Source of the DNA: Thaumasiovibrio sp043421945
GTDB taxonomy: Bacteria > Pseudomonadota > Gammaproteobacteria > Enterobacterales > Vibrionaceae
DNA length: 22,034 nucleotides
Assembly: GCA_043421945.1 (NCBI GenBank)
Contig: JBHOGO010000078.1
Span: 1-22,034 of the forward strand
Reading direction: 5' to 3'
Shown: positions 13,406-20,486 of the stretch, in pieces
Layout of the letters: each line of letters starts with the position of its first letter
Position numbering within the stretch: position 1 is the first letter of the stretch
Notes under the pieces: model-generated
What the model was told of the DNA's origin: nothing
The model's input: the letters and a program-made list of their open reading frames with translations, nothing else
Database searches by the model: none
Program-made: the position numbers and the translations under genes

Positions 13406-16168
13406 ATGGCCTCTATCCCAGCTAAGCCTCTCATACTTATTGATGGCTCATCATATCTTTATCGCGCATATCACGCTGCGCCCAACTTCACTAATGCAGA
13501 TGGTGAACCAACAGGGGCCATCTACGGCGTAATCAACATGATTAAGAGCCTGCTACGTCAGGTTGAAACGGATCATATTGGCGTTATCTTTGATGCAAAA
13601 GGGAAAACGTTTAGGGACGATATGTACCCTGAATACAAAGCTAACCGTCCACCAATGCCGGATGACCTTCGTAGTCAAATTGAGCCACTTCATGCGTTAA
13701 TCCGAGCAATGGGGCTACCACTGATCGCGATTGAAGGGGTAGAAGCTGATGATGTGATTGGTACGTTGGCGACCCAAGCATCTGAAGCGGGTATGCCTGT
13801 TCTTATTTCTACGGGTGATAAAGACATGGCTCAGCTGGTGGATGAAAACGTCACCCTGATCAACACCATGACGAATGTCATCCTTGATCCTGATGGTGTG
13901 AGAGAGAAGTTCGAAATCGGTCCAGAATTGATTATCGACTACCTTGCACTGATGGGAGACAAAGTAGATAACATTCCAGGTGTGCCGGGAGTGGGTGAGA
14001 AGACAGCTAAAGCGCTCTTGCAAGGTATTGGTAATTTAGATGCGATTTATGACAACTTAGAGGCGATTCCAGCACTCGGTTTCCGTGGCTCGAAAACAAT
14101 GCCGAAGAAGCTGGAAGATAATAAAGAGAATGCATACCTCTCTTACCAGCTTGCTACCATCAAGTTAGATGTTGAGTTAGAACATCGTCCAGAGCAGCTT
14201 GTTAAAGGTGAGATGGATACCGACACACTCATGTCCATGTTTACCAAACTTGCCTTCAAACGATGGATTGATGAATTAAAGCGTGACCCTGCTGAAGTAT
14301 CTGTCAGTGTTGAAGGTGCTTCAGATGAAGAAGAGTCCGTTGAAGCTGTGACGATTGATCGCAGTGGCTATGAAACGGTACTGACGGAAGAAGCGTTTAA
14401 TGCATGGCTCGTACAGTTAGAAAAGGCTGATGTGGTTGCTTTCGACACTGAGACGGATGGTCTTGATTACATGACAGCAAACCTTGTTGGGCTCTCTTTT
14501 GCTGTCGAAGAAGGGAAGGCTGCCTATGTCCCAGTTGCTCATGACTACCTTGATGCGCCAGCACAACTTGATCGTGATTGGGTATTGGCACAATTAAAGC
14601 CGCTACTCGAAAACAAAGAGAAAGCAAAAGTGGGGCAAAACCTTAAGTTCGATGCAAGTATTCTGGCTCGCTATGATATCGATATGCAGGGAATTCGCTT
14701 CGATACAATGTTGGCGTCTTATGTGTATAACAGTGTGAATGGTCGCCATGATATGGACAGCCTTTCGCAGCGTTATCTACAACACAATACGATCAGCTTT
14801 GAGGAAATTGCCGGTAAAGGTAAAAAGCAGTTAACGTTTAACCAAATCGACCTCGATATAGCGAGCCCTTATGCTGCCGAAGATGCCGATATTACCTTGC
14901 GTTTGCATAACTTACTGGACGGCAAGTTGAGCAAATCACCCGAGCTACGTCGTGTCTATGATGACATTGAAGTACCGCTGATTCCGGTACTATCAAAGAT
15001 GGAACGTACTGGTGTGCTGATTGATAGCAAGAAACTACTCGATCAGTCGGCTGAACTAGATAAAAGACTGAAAGAGTTAGAGAAAGAAGCATTTGAAATA
15101 GCGGAACAAGAGTTCAACCTGAGCTCTCCAAAACAGCTGCAAGCGATTCTCTTTGAGAAAATGGGATTACCTGTTATCAAGAAAACGCCATCTGGCACGC
15201 CTTCAACGAATGAAGAAGTGCTCCAAGAACTGGCACTTGATTACCCATTACCAAAATGTATTTTGGAATACCGCGGTCTTGCGAAGCTTAAATCAACCTA
15301 TACCGACAAGCTGCCTAAAATGGTTAACCCCGCCACAAAGCGTGTGCACACCTCTTATCATCAAGCGGTAACGGCAACGGGACGTTTATCATCGACTGAT
15401 CCAAACCTACAGAATATCCCCATCCGTAATCAAGAGGGGCGTCGAATCCGCCAAGCCTTTATTGCACCAGAAGGCTACCGAGTACTGGCAGTGGATTACT
15501 CTCAAATTGAGTTGCGTATCATGGCGCACTTATCCGGTGATGAAGCACTGCTTGATGCATTTGCAAAAGGCAAAGATATCCACGCGGCAACTGCAGCAGA
15601 AGTGATGGGGGTTCCGATTGAGGAAGTCAGCAGTGAGCAGCGTCGTCGTGCAAAAGCGATTAACTTCGGATTGATCTATGGCATGAGTGCCTTTGGTCTT
15701 GCTAAGCAGCTTGGGATTCCTCGTGGTGAAGCACAAGACTACATGAACACTTACTTCACTCGCTATCCTGGCGTGATGGAATACATGGAGCGCACACGCA
15801 CTCAAGCAACAGAAACAGGATACGTTGAAACGCTCTTTGGTCGTCGCCTCTACTTGCCAGAGATTAAGTCGCGTAACGGCATGCGTCGTAAAGCCGCTGA
15901 ACGTGCTGCGATCAATGCCCCAATGCAAGGAACGGCTGCTGATATCATTAAGAAAGCGATGATTTTAGTCGCTAATTGGGTTGATTTACAGGCTGATGAC
16001 GTTCGTATGCTGATGCAGGTACACGATGAATTGGTCTTTGAGGTCAAAGAAGAGAAAATCGAGAGTACGAAACAAAAAATCTGTGAAATTATGGAATCAG
16101 CAGCAGAACTGGATGTTCCTTTAGTCGCTGATGCCGATGAGGGTGAAAGCTGGGATGAAGCTCACTAA
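13406..16168 (+). CDS. polA: DNA polymerase I
   Basis: This repair and Okazaki-fragment-processing polymerase has 920 residues (E. coli 928), with all three domains complete. The N-terminal 5'-3' exonuclease has FDAKGKTFRD, GVEADDVIGT and TGDKDMAQLV. The 3'-5' proofreading exonuclease has its motif I DTETDGLD at about 347 (D347, E349) and appears intact. The polymerase domain has motif A VDYSQIELR (D697), motif B with K750 and Y758 (RRRAKAINFGLIYG), and motif C VHDE (D874). Offsets from E. coli numbering are a steady 8 residues. The ATG at 13406 matches the family start; AAGGA lies rather far upstream (about 12 bases). Spot 42 RNA follows it, as in E. coli. Confidence 0.98.
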   Translation: MASIPAKPLILIDGSSYLYRAYHAAPNFTNADGEPTGAIYGVINMIKSLLRQVETDHIGVIFDAKGKTFRDDMYPEYKANRPPMPDDLRSQIEPLHALIRAMGLPLIAIEGVEADDVIGTLATQASEAGMPVLISTGDKDMAQLVDENVTLINTMTNVILDPDGVREKFEIGPELIIDYLALMGDKVDNIPGVPGVGEKTAKALLQGIGNLDAIYDNLEAIPALGFRGSKTMPKKLEDNKENAYLSYQLATIKLDVELEHRPEQLVKGEMDTDTLMSMFTKLAFKRWIDELKRDPAEVSVSVEGASDEEESVEAVTIDRSGYETVLTEEAFNAWLVQLEKADVVAFDTETDGLDYMTANLVGLSFAVEEGKAAYVPVAHDYLDAPAQLDRDWVLAQLKPLLENKEKAKVGQNLKFDASILARYDIDMQGIRFDTMLASYVYNSVNGRHDMDSLSQRYLQHNTISFEEIAGKGKKQLTFNQIDLDIASPYAAEDADITLRLHNLLDGKLSKSPELRRVYDDIEVPLIPVLSKMERTGVLIDSKKLLDQSAELDKRLKELEKEAFEIAEQEFNLSSPKQLQAILFEKMGLPVIKKTPSGTPSTNEEVLQELALDYPLPKCILEYRGLAKLKSTYTDKLPKMVNPATKRVHTSYHQAVTATGRLSSTDPNLQNIPIRNQEGRRIRQAFIAPEGYRVLAVDYSQIELRIMAHLSGDEALLDAFAKGKDIHAATAAEVMGVPIEEVSSEQRRRAKAINFGLIYGMSAFGLAKQLGIPRGEAQDYMNTYFTRYPGVMEYMERTRTQATETGYVETLFGRRLYLPEIKSRNGMRRKAAERAAINAPMQGTAADIIKKAMILVANWVDLQADDVRMLMQVHDELVFEVKEEKIESTKQKICEIMESAAELDVPLVADADEGESWDEAH

Positions 16169-16210
16169 TTGAGATTAAATCTCTTTTAATCAATGATTTA
16201 ATGCAATAGA

Positions 16211-16245
16211 TAAGGCCTCGCTATAACGCGAGGCCTTATTTTTTT
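16211..16245 (+). terminator. Intrinsic terminator of polA
   Basis: An 11-bp stem (16211-16221 with 16228-16238) with a 6-base loop is followed by seven T. It lies 43 bases after the polA stop. Confidence 0.93.
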
Positions 16246-16369
16246 CACGCTTTGAAATATTATTGTCTTGTGATGTTAGTGTTGCTTTGTCAGAAAGAAT
16301 CGCTGCAAAGTGAAAATTAACTACATAAACGGCTTTCAATTTCTGAGCAGTTGTTATACATTATTTGAC

Positions 16370-16473
16370 GTAGGGTACAGAGGTAAGATGTTCTATCTTT
16401 CAGACCTTTTGTTTCACGTTATTGGATTTGGCTGATTCAGCCGCCCCAGTTCTATGAACTGGGGCGTTTTTTA
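16370..16473 (+). ncRNA. spf: Spot 42 RNA
   Basis: The sequence follows E. coli Spot 42 almost base for base over the first half: GTAGGGTACAGAGGTAAGAT, then TTCTATCTTTCAGACCTTTT, which includes the unstructured pairing regions. It ends in the same GCCGCCCCAGT...ACTGGGGCG terminator with a T-run to 16472. It is about 104 bases (E. coli 109), the loop before the terminator being shorter. This Hfq-dependent RNA represses genes of secondary carbon use and central metabolism. In E. coli, CRP-cAMP represses spf. Here a -10-like TACATT (16357-16362) precedes the start, but I cannot identify a clear CRP site. The order polA-spf-engB is conserved. Confidence 0.97.
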
Positions 16474-16597
16474 TTGTGCTAAAGAAAAGTTTATCTCTCA
16501 TCACACTTCTCCTTTAAAACTTTTTCAAATAAAGATCACCATCACTCTTTTTGGGTAACAAGTTAGAGTTATTACTTTAAATAATTAATGTTAAGCG

Positions 16598-16710
16598 TAT
16601 AATTTATAACGCTTCTTGTTGCTGTAGATAGGGCTTTTAAGACACCAGCCCCTGTCTGTATTTGGCAATGTTTTACTCGGTCGAATCAATTTTTGATTCG
16701 ACTTTTTTTT
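16598..16710 (+). ncRNA. Candidate small RNA 2 downstream of spf (unrecognised)
   Basis: A perfect TATAAT (16598-16603) precedes an expected start near 16610. A 9-bp stem (16680-16688 with 16694-16702) with a 5-base loop and eight T (16703-16710) forms a strong plus-strand terminator. The nearest plus-strand gene upstream, spf, has its own terminator, so this terminator needs its own transcript of about 100 bases. Inside lie GGGCT/AGCCC (16631-16635 with 16647-16651) or, alternatively, AGACA/TGTCT hairpins. The -35 is weak. No reading frame of note is present. The feature coordinates include the -10 box. Confidence 0.6.
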
Positions 16711-16930
16711 GTCTCAAAGAAACCATTGTGTAATTTTATTTCACATGAGTGAGTGTTGTTTGATGAAAAAAGTGAGCGTCGCGGTATACGCTGATGTTGC
16801 TGAATGTGATTCAGCTTTCTTATCAGTAGGGAGAATAAAGGGAGTACTGTAGACAAAGTGAGGGAAAGGATTACCGTTGATAGCCAAGGAGTGTTAGTTA
16901 ACGCCCTGCAACATTAGTAACACAAAAAAC
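16711..16930. other. Non-coding stretch with AnGGA motif cluster
   Basis: No convincing gene is seen in these 220 bases. A perfect 7-bp hairpin, GCTGAAT/ATTCAGC (16799-16805 with 16809-16815), is followed by five AnGGA motifs within 61 bases (GGA at 16830, 16841, 16863, 16868 and 16888). A 29-codon open frame at 16763-16852 lacks a good ribosome binding site. E. coli carries csrC, an RNA of many GGA motifs, at the matching place between engB (yihA) and yihI, but five motifs are too few to name this CsrC. Confidence 0.3.
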
Positions 16931-16959
16931 TTGCGCCCAACGTATAAATCAATGATTAT
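16931..16959 (+). promoter_or_regulatory. Promoter of candidate small RNA 3
   Basis: TTGCGC (16931-16936), an exact 17-base spacer and GATTAT (16954-16959) resemble a sigma-70 promoter. RNA would begin at about 16966. Confidence 0.6.
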
Positions 16960-16965
16960 CTAGTA

Positions 16966-17032
16966 ACAAATACAATAATAAACCTCCTAAATTCTCTCCC
17001 GTTGCCCCACCCGAAGGTGGGGATCATTTTTT
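16966..17032 (+). ncRNA. Candidate small RNA 3, possible VSsrna24-type RNA
   Basis: From a well-spaced promoter a transcript of about 67 bases would run through an unstructured AC-rich 5' part, an exposed CCTCCT (16983-16988) that is complementary to Shine-Dalgarno sequences, and a very stable terminator: stem CCCCACC/GGTGGGG (17005-17011 with 17016-17022), CGAA loop, and T-run 17027-17032. The T-run is on the plus strand only, so it does not terminate the convergent engB. I recall a roughly 60-base RNA, VSsrna24, described about 600 bases downstream of spf in Aliivibrio salmonicida. This one ends about 560 bases after spf. Identity is not tested here. Confidence 0.7.
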
Positions 17033-17052
17033 ATCGCCAGATTAATTAACAA

Positions 17053-17700
17053 TTAAGCTTCAGCGTCAGGCAGCTCGTCTTCATCGACAAATTCGATATG
17101 TTCAAAGAACCACTCATTCAGTTTACGATGTACCGTGTCCACACCTATCCCTTTTAGGGAAGAAAACACCTCGACAGCAACACCTTCACCTAATTCAGCA
17201 AGATCTCTACGAACCTTAAGCAAGGTTGATTTACGCACACCTTGTTTTAGCTTATCAGCCTTTGTCAGTAGGACTAAGACAGGTAGGCCGCTATCAACAG
17301 CCCAGTCGATCATCTGACGGTCTAGATCTTTAAGTGGGTGGCGGATATCCATCAGTACAACGAGACCAATTAAATTCTCGCGTTTTTGCAGGTATTCCCC
17401 TAGTGACTTCTGCCACTTCTTCTTCATTTCCAGTGGTACTTGGGCGAAACCGTATCCTGGTAAGTCGATTAGGTTAATGCCTTCTTCAACTTCAAACATA
17501 TTAATAAGCTGTGTTCGACCTGGTGTTTTACTGGTACGAGCTAGACTTTTTTGGTCTGTTAGTCGATTCAGTGCACTTGATTTACCGGCATTGGAACGAC
17601 CAGCAAATGCAACCTCAACACCCGATTCGACAGGAAGGTGACGGATATCGGGCGCACTGGTGATAAATTTTGTATTTCTATAGTTGAGAGTTTGATTCAC
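17053..17700 (-). CDS. engB: Ribosome-biogenesis GTP-binding protein EngB (YihA/YsxC)
   Basis: This essential small GTPase acts in late assembly of the large ribosomal subunit. From the GTG at 17700 it has 215 residues. G1 is GRSNAGKSS (34-42), followed by the G2 threonine in TSKTPGRTQ, G3 DLPG (79-82), G4 TKAD (146-149) and a G5-like SSLKG. I prefer the GTG because GGAG lies exactly 6 bases upstream and the protein then aligns with the E. coli start (NLNYQQTHF versus TLNYRNTKF). The ATG at 17715, giving five more residues, has no ribosome binding site. The gene diverges from the cytochrome c4 gene and follows spf in the conserved polA-spf-engB order. Confidence 0.95.
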   Translation of the reverse strand: MNQTLNYRNTKFITSAPDIRHLPVESGVEVAFAGRSNAGKSSALNRLTDQKSLARTSKTPGRTQLINMFEVEEGINLIDLPGYGFAQVPLEMKKKWQKSLGEYLQKRENLIGLVVLMDIRHPLKDLDRQMIDWAVDSGLPVLVLLTKADKLKQGVRKSTLLKVRRDLAELGEGVAVEVFSSLKGIGVDTVHRKLNEWFFEHIEFVDEDELPDAEA

Positions 17701-17737
17701 TGTTAACTCCGTCATGTCTTTGTGTAGTCGATTGATT

Positions 17738-17768
17738 ACTTTTATGTAAAATTGTGTAAAATAAAAGT
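17738..17768. repeat. Inverted and direct repeats between engB and the cytochrome c4 gene
   Basis: ACTTTTAT (17738-17745) is a perfect reverse complement of ATAAAAGT (17761-17768). Within the span TGTAAAAT occurs twice, at 17745-17752 and 17755-17762, exactly 10 bases apart. This AT-rich dyad lies in the divergent promoter region and could be an operator or simply promoter sequence. Confidence 0.4.
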
Positions 17769-17852
17769 GCTCAGCTATTGGTCAGCCATTATACCATGAT
17801 GCGGAGCAATGGATGTGGTACTGGAAGCATTGATAACTATAAATGGAATGTC

Positions 17853-18476
17853 ATGAAGAAATTAGCGCTGATATTGACTCTCATCGCATCACATTCGGTG
17901 TGGGCTGAGGGGGACATAGAGTCAGGCAAAGCATTAGCCACCTCTAAGACATGTGTAGCATGTCATGGTAGCGATGGCGTCAGCCTGATACCGGATAATC
18001 CGAACCTAGCTGGGCAGCATGAAGGCTATCTTGCTAAGCAATTACAAGAATTCAAGCTCGGCATGACAAGTGGTGGTGCTGAAGGTCGTATGAATGCCGT
18101 GATGGGTGGGATGTCCATAGGTTTAACGGATCAAGAAATTGCTGATCTCGCCGCTTTCTACGCAAGCTTAACGCCGTCGGATGGTGCAACCAGTGAATCA
18201 TCGGTTGAAGTTGGCCACCAACTTTACTTTGCTGGCGATGCAGAACGAGGACTCGCAGCTTGTTCCGCATGTCACGGTCCACGAGGCAACGGTACTCCAT
18301 CATCGGGCTTCCCCCGTATTTCTGGGCAGCATGCTTCTTATGTTAAAGCACAGTTGATGCAATTCAGAGCCGGTGAGCGTGATAATGACGCCGGAGAGAT
18401 GATGCGCTCTATTGCAATGAAATTAACAGACTCAGAAATCGATGCGTTGGCAGACTATCTCGGTGGGCTTCACTGA
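17853..18476 (+). CDS. Di-heme cytochrome c4
   Basis: This periplasmic electron carrier has 207 residues. It begins with a signal peptide (MKKLALILTLIASHSVWA, cleavage near residue 18) and has two class-I c-type domains, each with a heme-binding CxxCH: CVACH at 34-38 and CSACH at 137-141. The two halves repeat the same pattern (NLAGQHEGYLAKQL... and RISGQHASYVKAQL...), as in cytochrome c4. I chose ATG 17853 because it gives the signal peptide; the frame extends upstream to 17778 without biological sense. In related bacteria cytochrome c4 feeds electrons to terminal oxidases such as cbb3 type. It is followed by its own terminator and diverges from engB. Confidence 0.94.
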   Translation: MKKLALILTLIASHSVWAEGDIESGKALATSKTCVACHGSDGVSLIPDNPNLAGQHEGYLAKQLQEFKLGMTSGGAEGRMNAVMGGMSIGLTDQEIADLAAFYASLTPSDGATSESSVEVGHQLYFAGDAERGLAACSACHGPRGNGTPSSGFPRISGQHASYVKAQLMQFRAGERDNDAGEMMRSIAMKLTDSEIDALADYLGGLH

Positions 18477-18546
18477 TTGTGTCTTTGCTACCTGATGGTA
18501 TTGAAAAGTTAGCACGATGAAACCTGTCTATAAAAGAACCAACAAG

Positions 18547-18579
18547 AAAGCGGCGCCTGATTATCAGCGCCGCTTTTTT
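18547..18579 (+). terminator. Intrinsic terminator after the cytochrome c4 gene
   Basis: AAAGCGGCGC (18547-18556) pairs with GCGCCGCTTT (18567-18576). TGA/TCA extends the stem past a single bulged C, the loop is TTA, and a T-run reaches 18579. It lies about 70 bases after the stop. Confidence 0.92.
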
Positions 18580-18631
18580 ATTCGCGGTGGATCTGTTACA
18601 TTCCCGCCACTGCACCAAATGAGGTATTGAG

Positions 18632-19276
18632 ATGCGAACGTGCCCCCTCTGTGAGGCGTCTAACACTGATCACTACCATCAGGATAATCGTCGACACTAT
18701 TATCAATGTCAGCATTGCCAGCTGATCTTTGCCGACCCAGATAGCCTGTTGGACTCTGAATCGGAAAAAGAGGTCTATGATCAACACGAAAACAACAGTG
18801 AAGATCAAGGTTATCGACGCTTTTTATCAAGGGTAGCGAACCCGCTATTGGCGAAGCTCCCTGAAGGAAAAGCATTAAAAGGACTCGACTTTGGTAGCGG
18901 ACCAGGGCCGACACTGTCGGTAATGTTAGAAGAGGCTGGTCATCAGGTCGCGATATACGATCCTTATTTCGCACCCAATGAACAAGTCTTATCGCAACAG
19001 TATGACTTTATTACCTGTACTGAAGCGATAGAGCACTTCTATACACCGAAAAAAGAATGGCAGCTGCTACTGAGCATGTTAAAGCCGGGTGGTTGGTTAG
19101 GTTTCATGACCAAGCTAGCACTCGATTATGATGCATTTGCTCGATGGCACTATAAGAATGATCCGACACACGTTAGCTTTTTTAGTCAGGCTACATTTCA
19201 ATTTTTAGCCCAACGAGATGGCTTGGATGTTGAGTTTGTCGGTAATGATGTAATTTTGCTGAGGAAGACCCAGTAA
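18632..19276 (+). CDS. Zinc-ribbon class I SAM-dependent methyltransferase
   Basis: This 214-residue cytosolic protein has two parts. The N-terminus is a zinc ribbon (C4-P-L-C7 and C26-Q-H-C29). The rest is a Rossmann-type methyltransferase with motif I LDFGSGPGP (85-93), an acidic residue in the second strand (AIYDPY), TEAIEHF in the motif IV region and LKPGGWLGFMT as post-motif. The HVSFFS segment is typical of the Methyltransf_23-like group. GAGG lies 8 bases before the ATG. Its stop overlaps the yihI start (TAATG), suggesting translational coupling with a ribosome-assembly factor. The substrate is unknown; an RNA or ribosomal protein is one guess from the neighbours. Confidence 0.87.
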   Translation: MRTCPLCEASNTDHYHQDNRRHYYQCQHCQLIFADPDSLLDSESEKEVYDQHENNSEDQGYRRFLSRVANPLLAKLPEGKALKGLDFGSGPGPTLSVMLEEAGHQVAIYDPYFAPNEQVLSQQYDFITCTEAIEHFYTPKKEWQLLLSMLKPGGWLGFMTKLALDYDAFARWHYKNDPTHVSFFSQATFQFLAQRDGLDVEFVGNDVILLRKTQ

Positions 19277-19830
19277 TGACACGTAAAAAAAGATCACGCA
19301 CGGTTGGCTCTGAAGGGCCAGCAGTGTACACAGAAAAAACAGTTTCAAAGAAAGACCTAGACGGTTTAGCGCGTAAAAAAGCACGCAAGCGTAAAGGACT
19401 AAAGTCAGGTAGCCGTCATGCAGAAGAGCAGATGACGAAGCAACAACAGCAAGCGAAGAAGCGTGACCCACGTATTGGTAGCAAAAAGCCAATCCCGTTG
19501 GTACTCGAAGATAAGCCGCATCCTAAGTCTAACGCCGCGAAAAAAGCGCGTAAGTTAAGTGCAGAAGAAGAGTTACTACAACTTGAAAATGATGCACAAC
19601 TTAATACCTTGCTTGATCGCTTAGAAGAAGGTGAAAACCTTGGTGCGGGCTTACAGCAGTATGTTGATGAGAAGCTTGATCGCATCGAAGTATTGATGGC
19701 TCAACTTGGTCTGCTTGTCGAAGAAGAAGAACCAGAAGAAGAGATGACTCAGCGTTCAGCACCAATGACGGATGAAGAGCGTTTTGCGCAATTCAATGAC
19801 ATGGATCTGAACGACTTCGATCAGGAGTAA
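19276..19830 (+). CDS. yihI: Der GTPase-activating protein YihI
   Basis: YihI stimulates the GTPase Der (EngA), a 50S-subunit assembly factor, and so tunes ribosome biogenesis. The protein has 184 residues. The N-terminal half is very basic and lysine/arginine-rich, followed by the family's conserved DPRIGSKKPIPL segment. An acidic C-terminal half contains LLQLENDAQLNTLLDRLEEG and a YVDEKLDRIEVLMAQLGL helix that match E. coli YihI closely, then a poly-Glu tail. The ATG overlaps the methyltransferase stop by one base. A DUF2489 gene follows 5 bases later. With engB nearby, several ribosome-assembly genes are gathered here. Confidence 0.93.
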   Translation: MTRKKRSRTVGSEGPAVYTEKTVSKKDLDGLARKKARKRKGLKSGSRHAEEQMTKQQQQAKKRDPRIGSKKPIPLVLEDKPHPKSNAAKKARKLSAEEELLQLENDAQLNTLLDRLEEGENLGAGLQQYVDEKLDRIEVLMAQLGLLVEEEEPEEEMTQRSAPMTDEERFAQFNDMDLNDFDQE

Positions 19831-19835
19831 CGAAG

Positions 19836-20324
19836 ATGCCAACCTGGTTATGGATAGCGGGTAGTGTCGTTGTTGTTGTGCTTGCAGGTTATGCAGGTAC
19901 GTTGCTGGCAAAGCTTCAGCAACAGACAAAACAGCAACAAAAAGCGCAAATGGATGCGATTGGTAAGCGTAACCACAAGCTGTTTGATAGCATTTTCATT
20001 CTTGCGCATGCTGCGAAAGAAGAGCAATGTGATCTCTCTGAAGCGGCCATTCGTCTTGGTGTGCTATTTGATTTGGTTCAAGGGGAGTTGCGTGCCGATT
20101 TTGCAAGTGCTTACCCAAACCTTGATCAGCTTTACCAAGGTGTCCGTGATATGCCACGTGGTGATGCAAGAAAGTCGATACCGAAGCAAGAGCGCATGCG
20201 ACATGACGTTGAGCGATTGAAGCTAGAAGCAGAGCTCCAACCCGAGATCTTACTGGAGTTGGATACGATACTGTCGCAACGAGACAGTACGATGCAGCAG
20301 TTAAGTGGCTATGCTGACGCATAG
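19836..20324 (+). CDS. DUF2489-type membrane-anchored protein
   Basis: This 162-residue protein has one N-terminal transmembrane segment (about residues 4-25, WLWIAGSVVVVVLAGYAG...) followed by a glutamine/lysine-rich coiled-coil-like linker and a cytosolic helical domain. From memory it fits DUF2489, common next to yihI in Vibrio and relatives; its function is unknown. AGGAG lies 8 bases before the ATG, inside the end of yihI. The close packing with yihI (5 bases) suggests co-expression. No catalytic motif is visible. Confidence 0.82.
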   Translation: MPTWLWIAGSVVVVVLAGYAGTLLAKLQQQTKQQQKAQMDAIGKRNHKLFDSIFILAHAAKEEQCDLSEAAIRLGVLFDLVQGELRADFASAYPNLDQLYQGVRDMPRGDARKSIPKQERMRHDVERLKLEAELQPEILLELDTILSQRDSTMQQLSGYADA

Positions 20325-20486
20325 TTAGCTTAAGAGGCTCGTTAAGGTAATTGCTCCCTTCGATTTTTAGCTCTGTTTAGTGATGCGTTATTCACGTGTC
20401 TTGCTTCAAAAGGCGTGATTCAAAAGGTCTACAGAGTGTGTGGTTTATGGCACACTGTAGACCTTTATTACTATTGAATTGACGTT
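20325..20486 (+). promoter_or_regulatory. hemN upstream region with long hairpin and direct repeat
   Basis: TTCAAAAGG occurs twice, at 20405-20413 and 20419-20427, 14 bases apart. A long hairpin follows: AAAGGTCTACAG then TGTG (20423-20434, 20437-20440) pairs with CACA and CTGTAGACCTTT (20451-20466), with a 2-base bulge and a 10-base loop. It is followed by ATTATTACTATTG, a poor T-run, and ends 20 bases before the hemN ATG. It may be a weak terminator of the yihI cluster or a structure in the hemN leader. I see no FNR site of the TTGAT-n4-ATCAA type. Confidence 0.6.

Noticed and set aside
15530..15928. 132-codon minus-strand open frame inside polA
   Set aside because: It is antisense to the conserved polymerase domain, where codon constraint readily creates such frames. 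There is no ribosome binding site and no recognisable domain.
16261..16369. CRP site for spf (TTGTGA at 16267 and GTGA near 16310)
   Set aside because: Only half-sites match the TGTGA-n6-TCACA consensus. CRP control of spf is known in E. coli, but I cannot point to a convincing site here.
16763..16852. 29-codon open frame beginning MKKVSVAVY between spf and engB
   Set aside because: The start looks attractive but lacks a proper Shine-Dalgarno. The frame is short enough to arise by chance and contains GGA motifs that may have another cause. I do not call it a gene without conservation.
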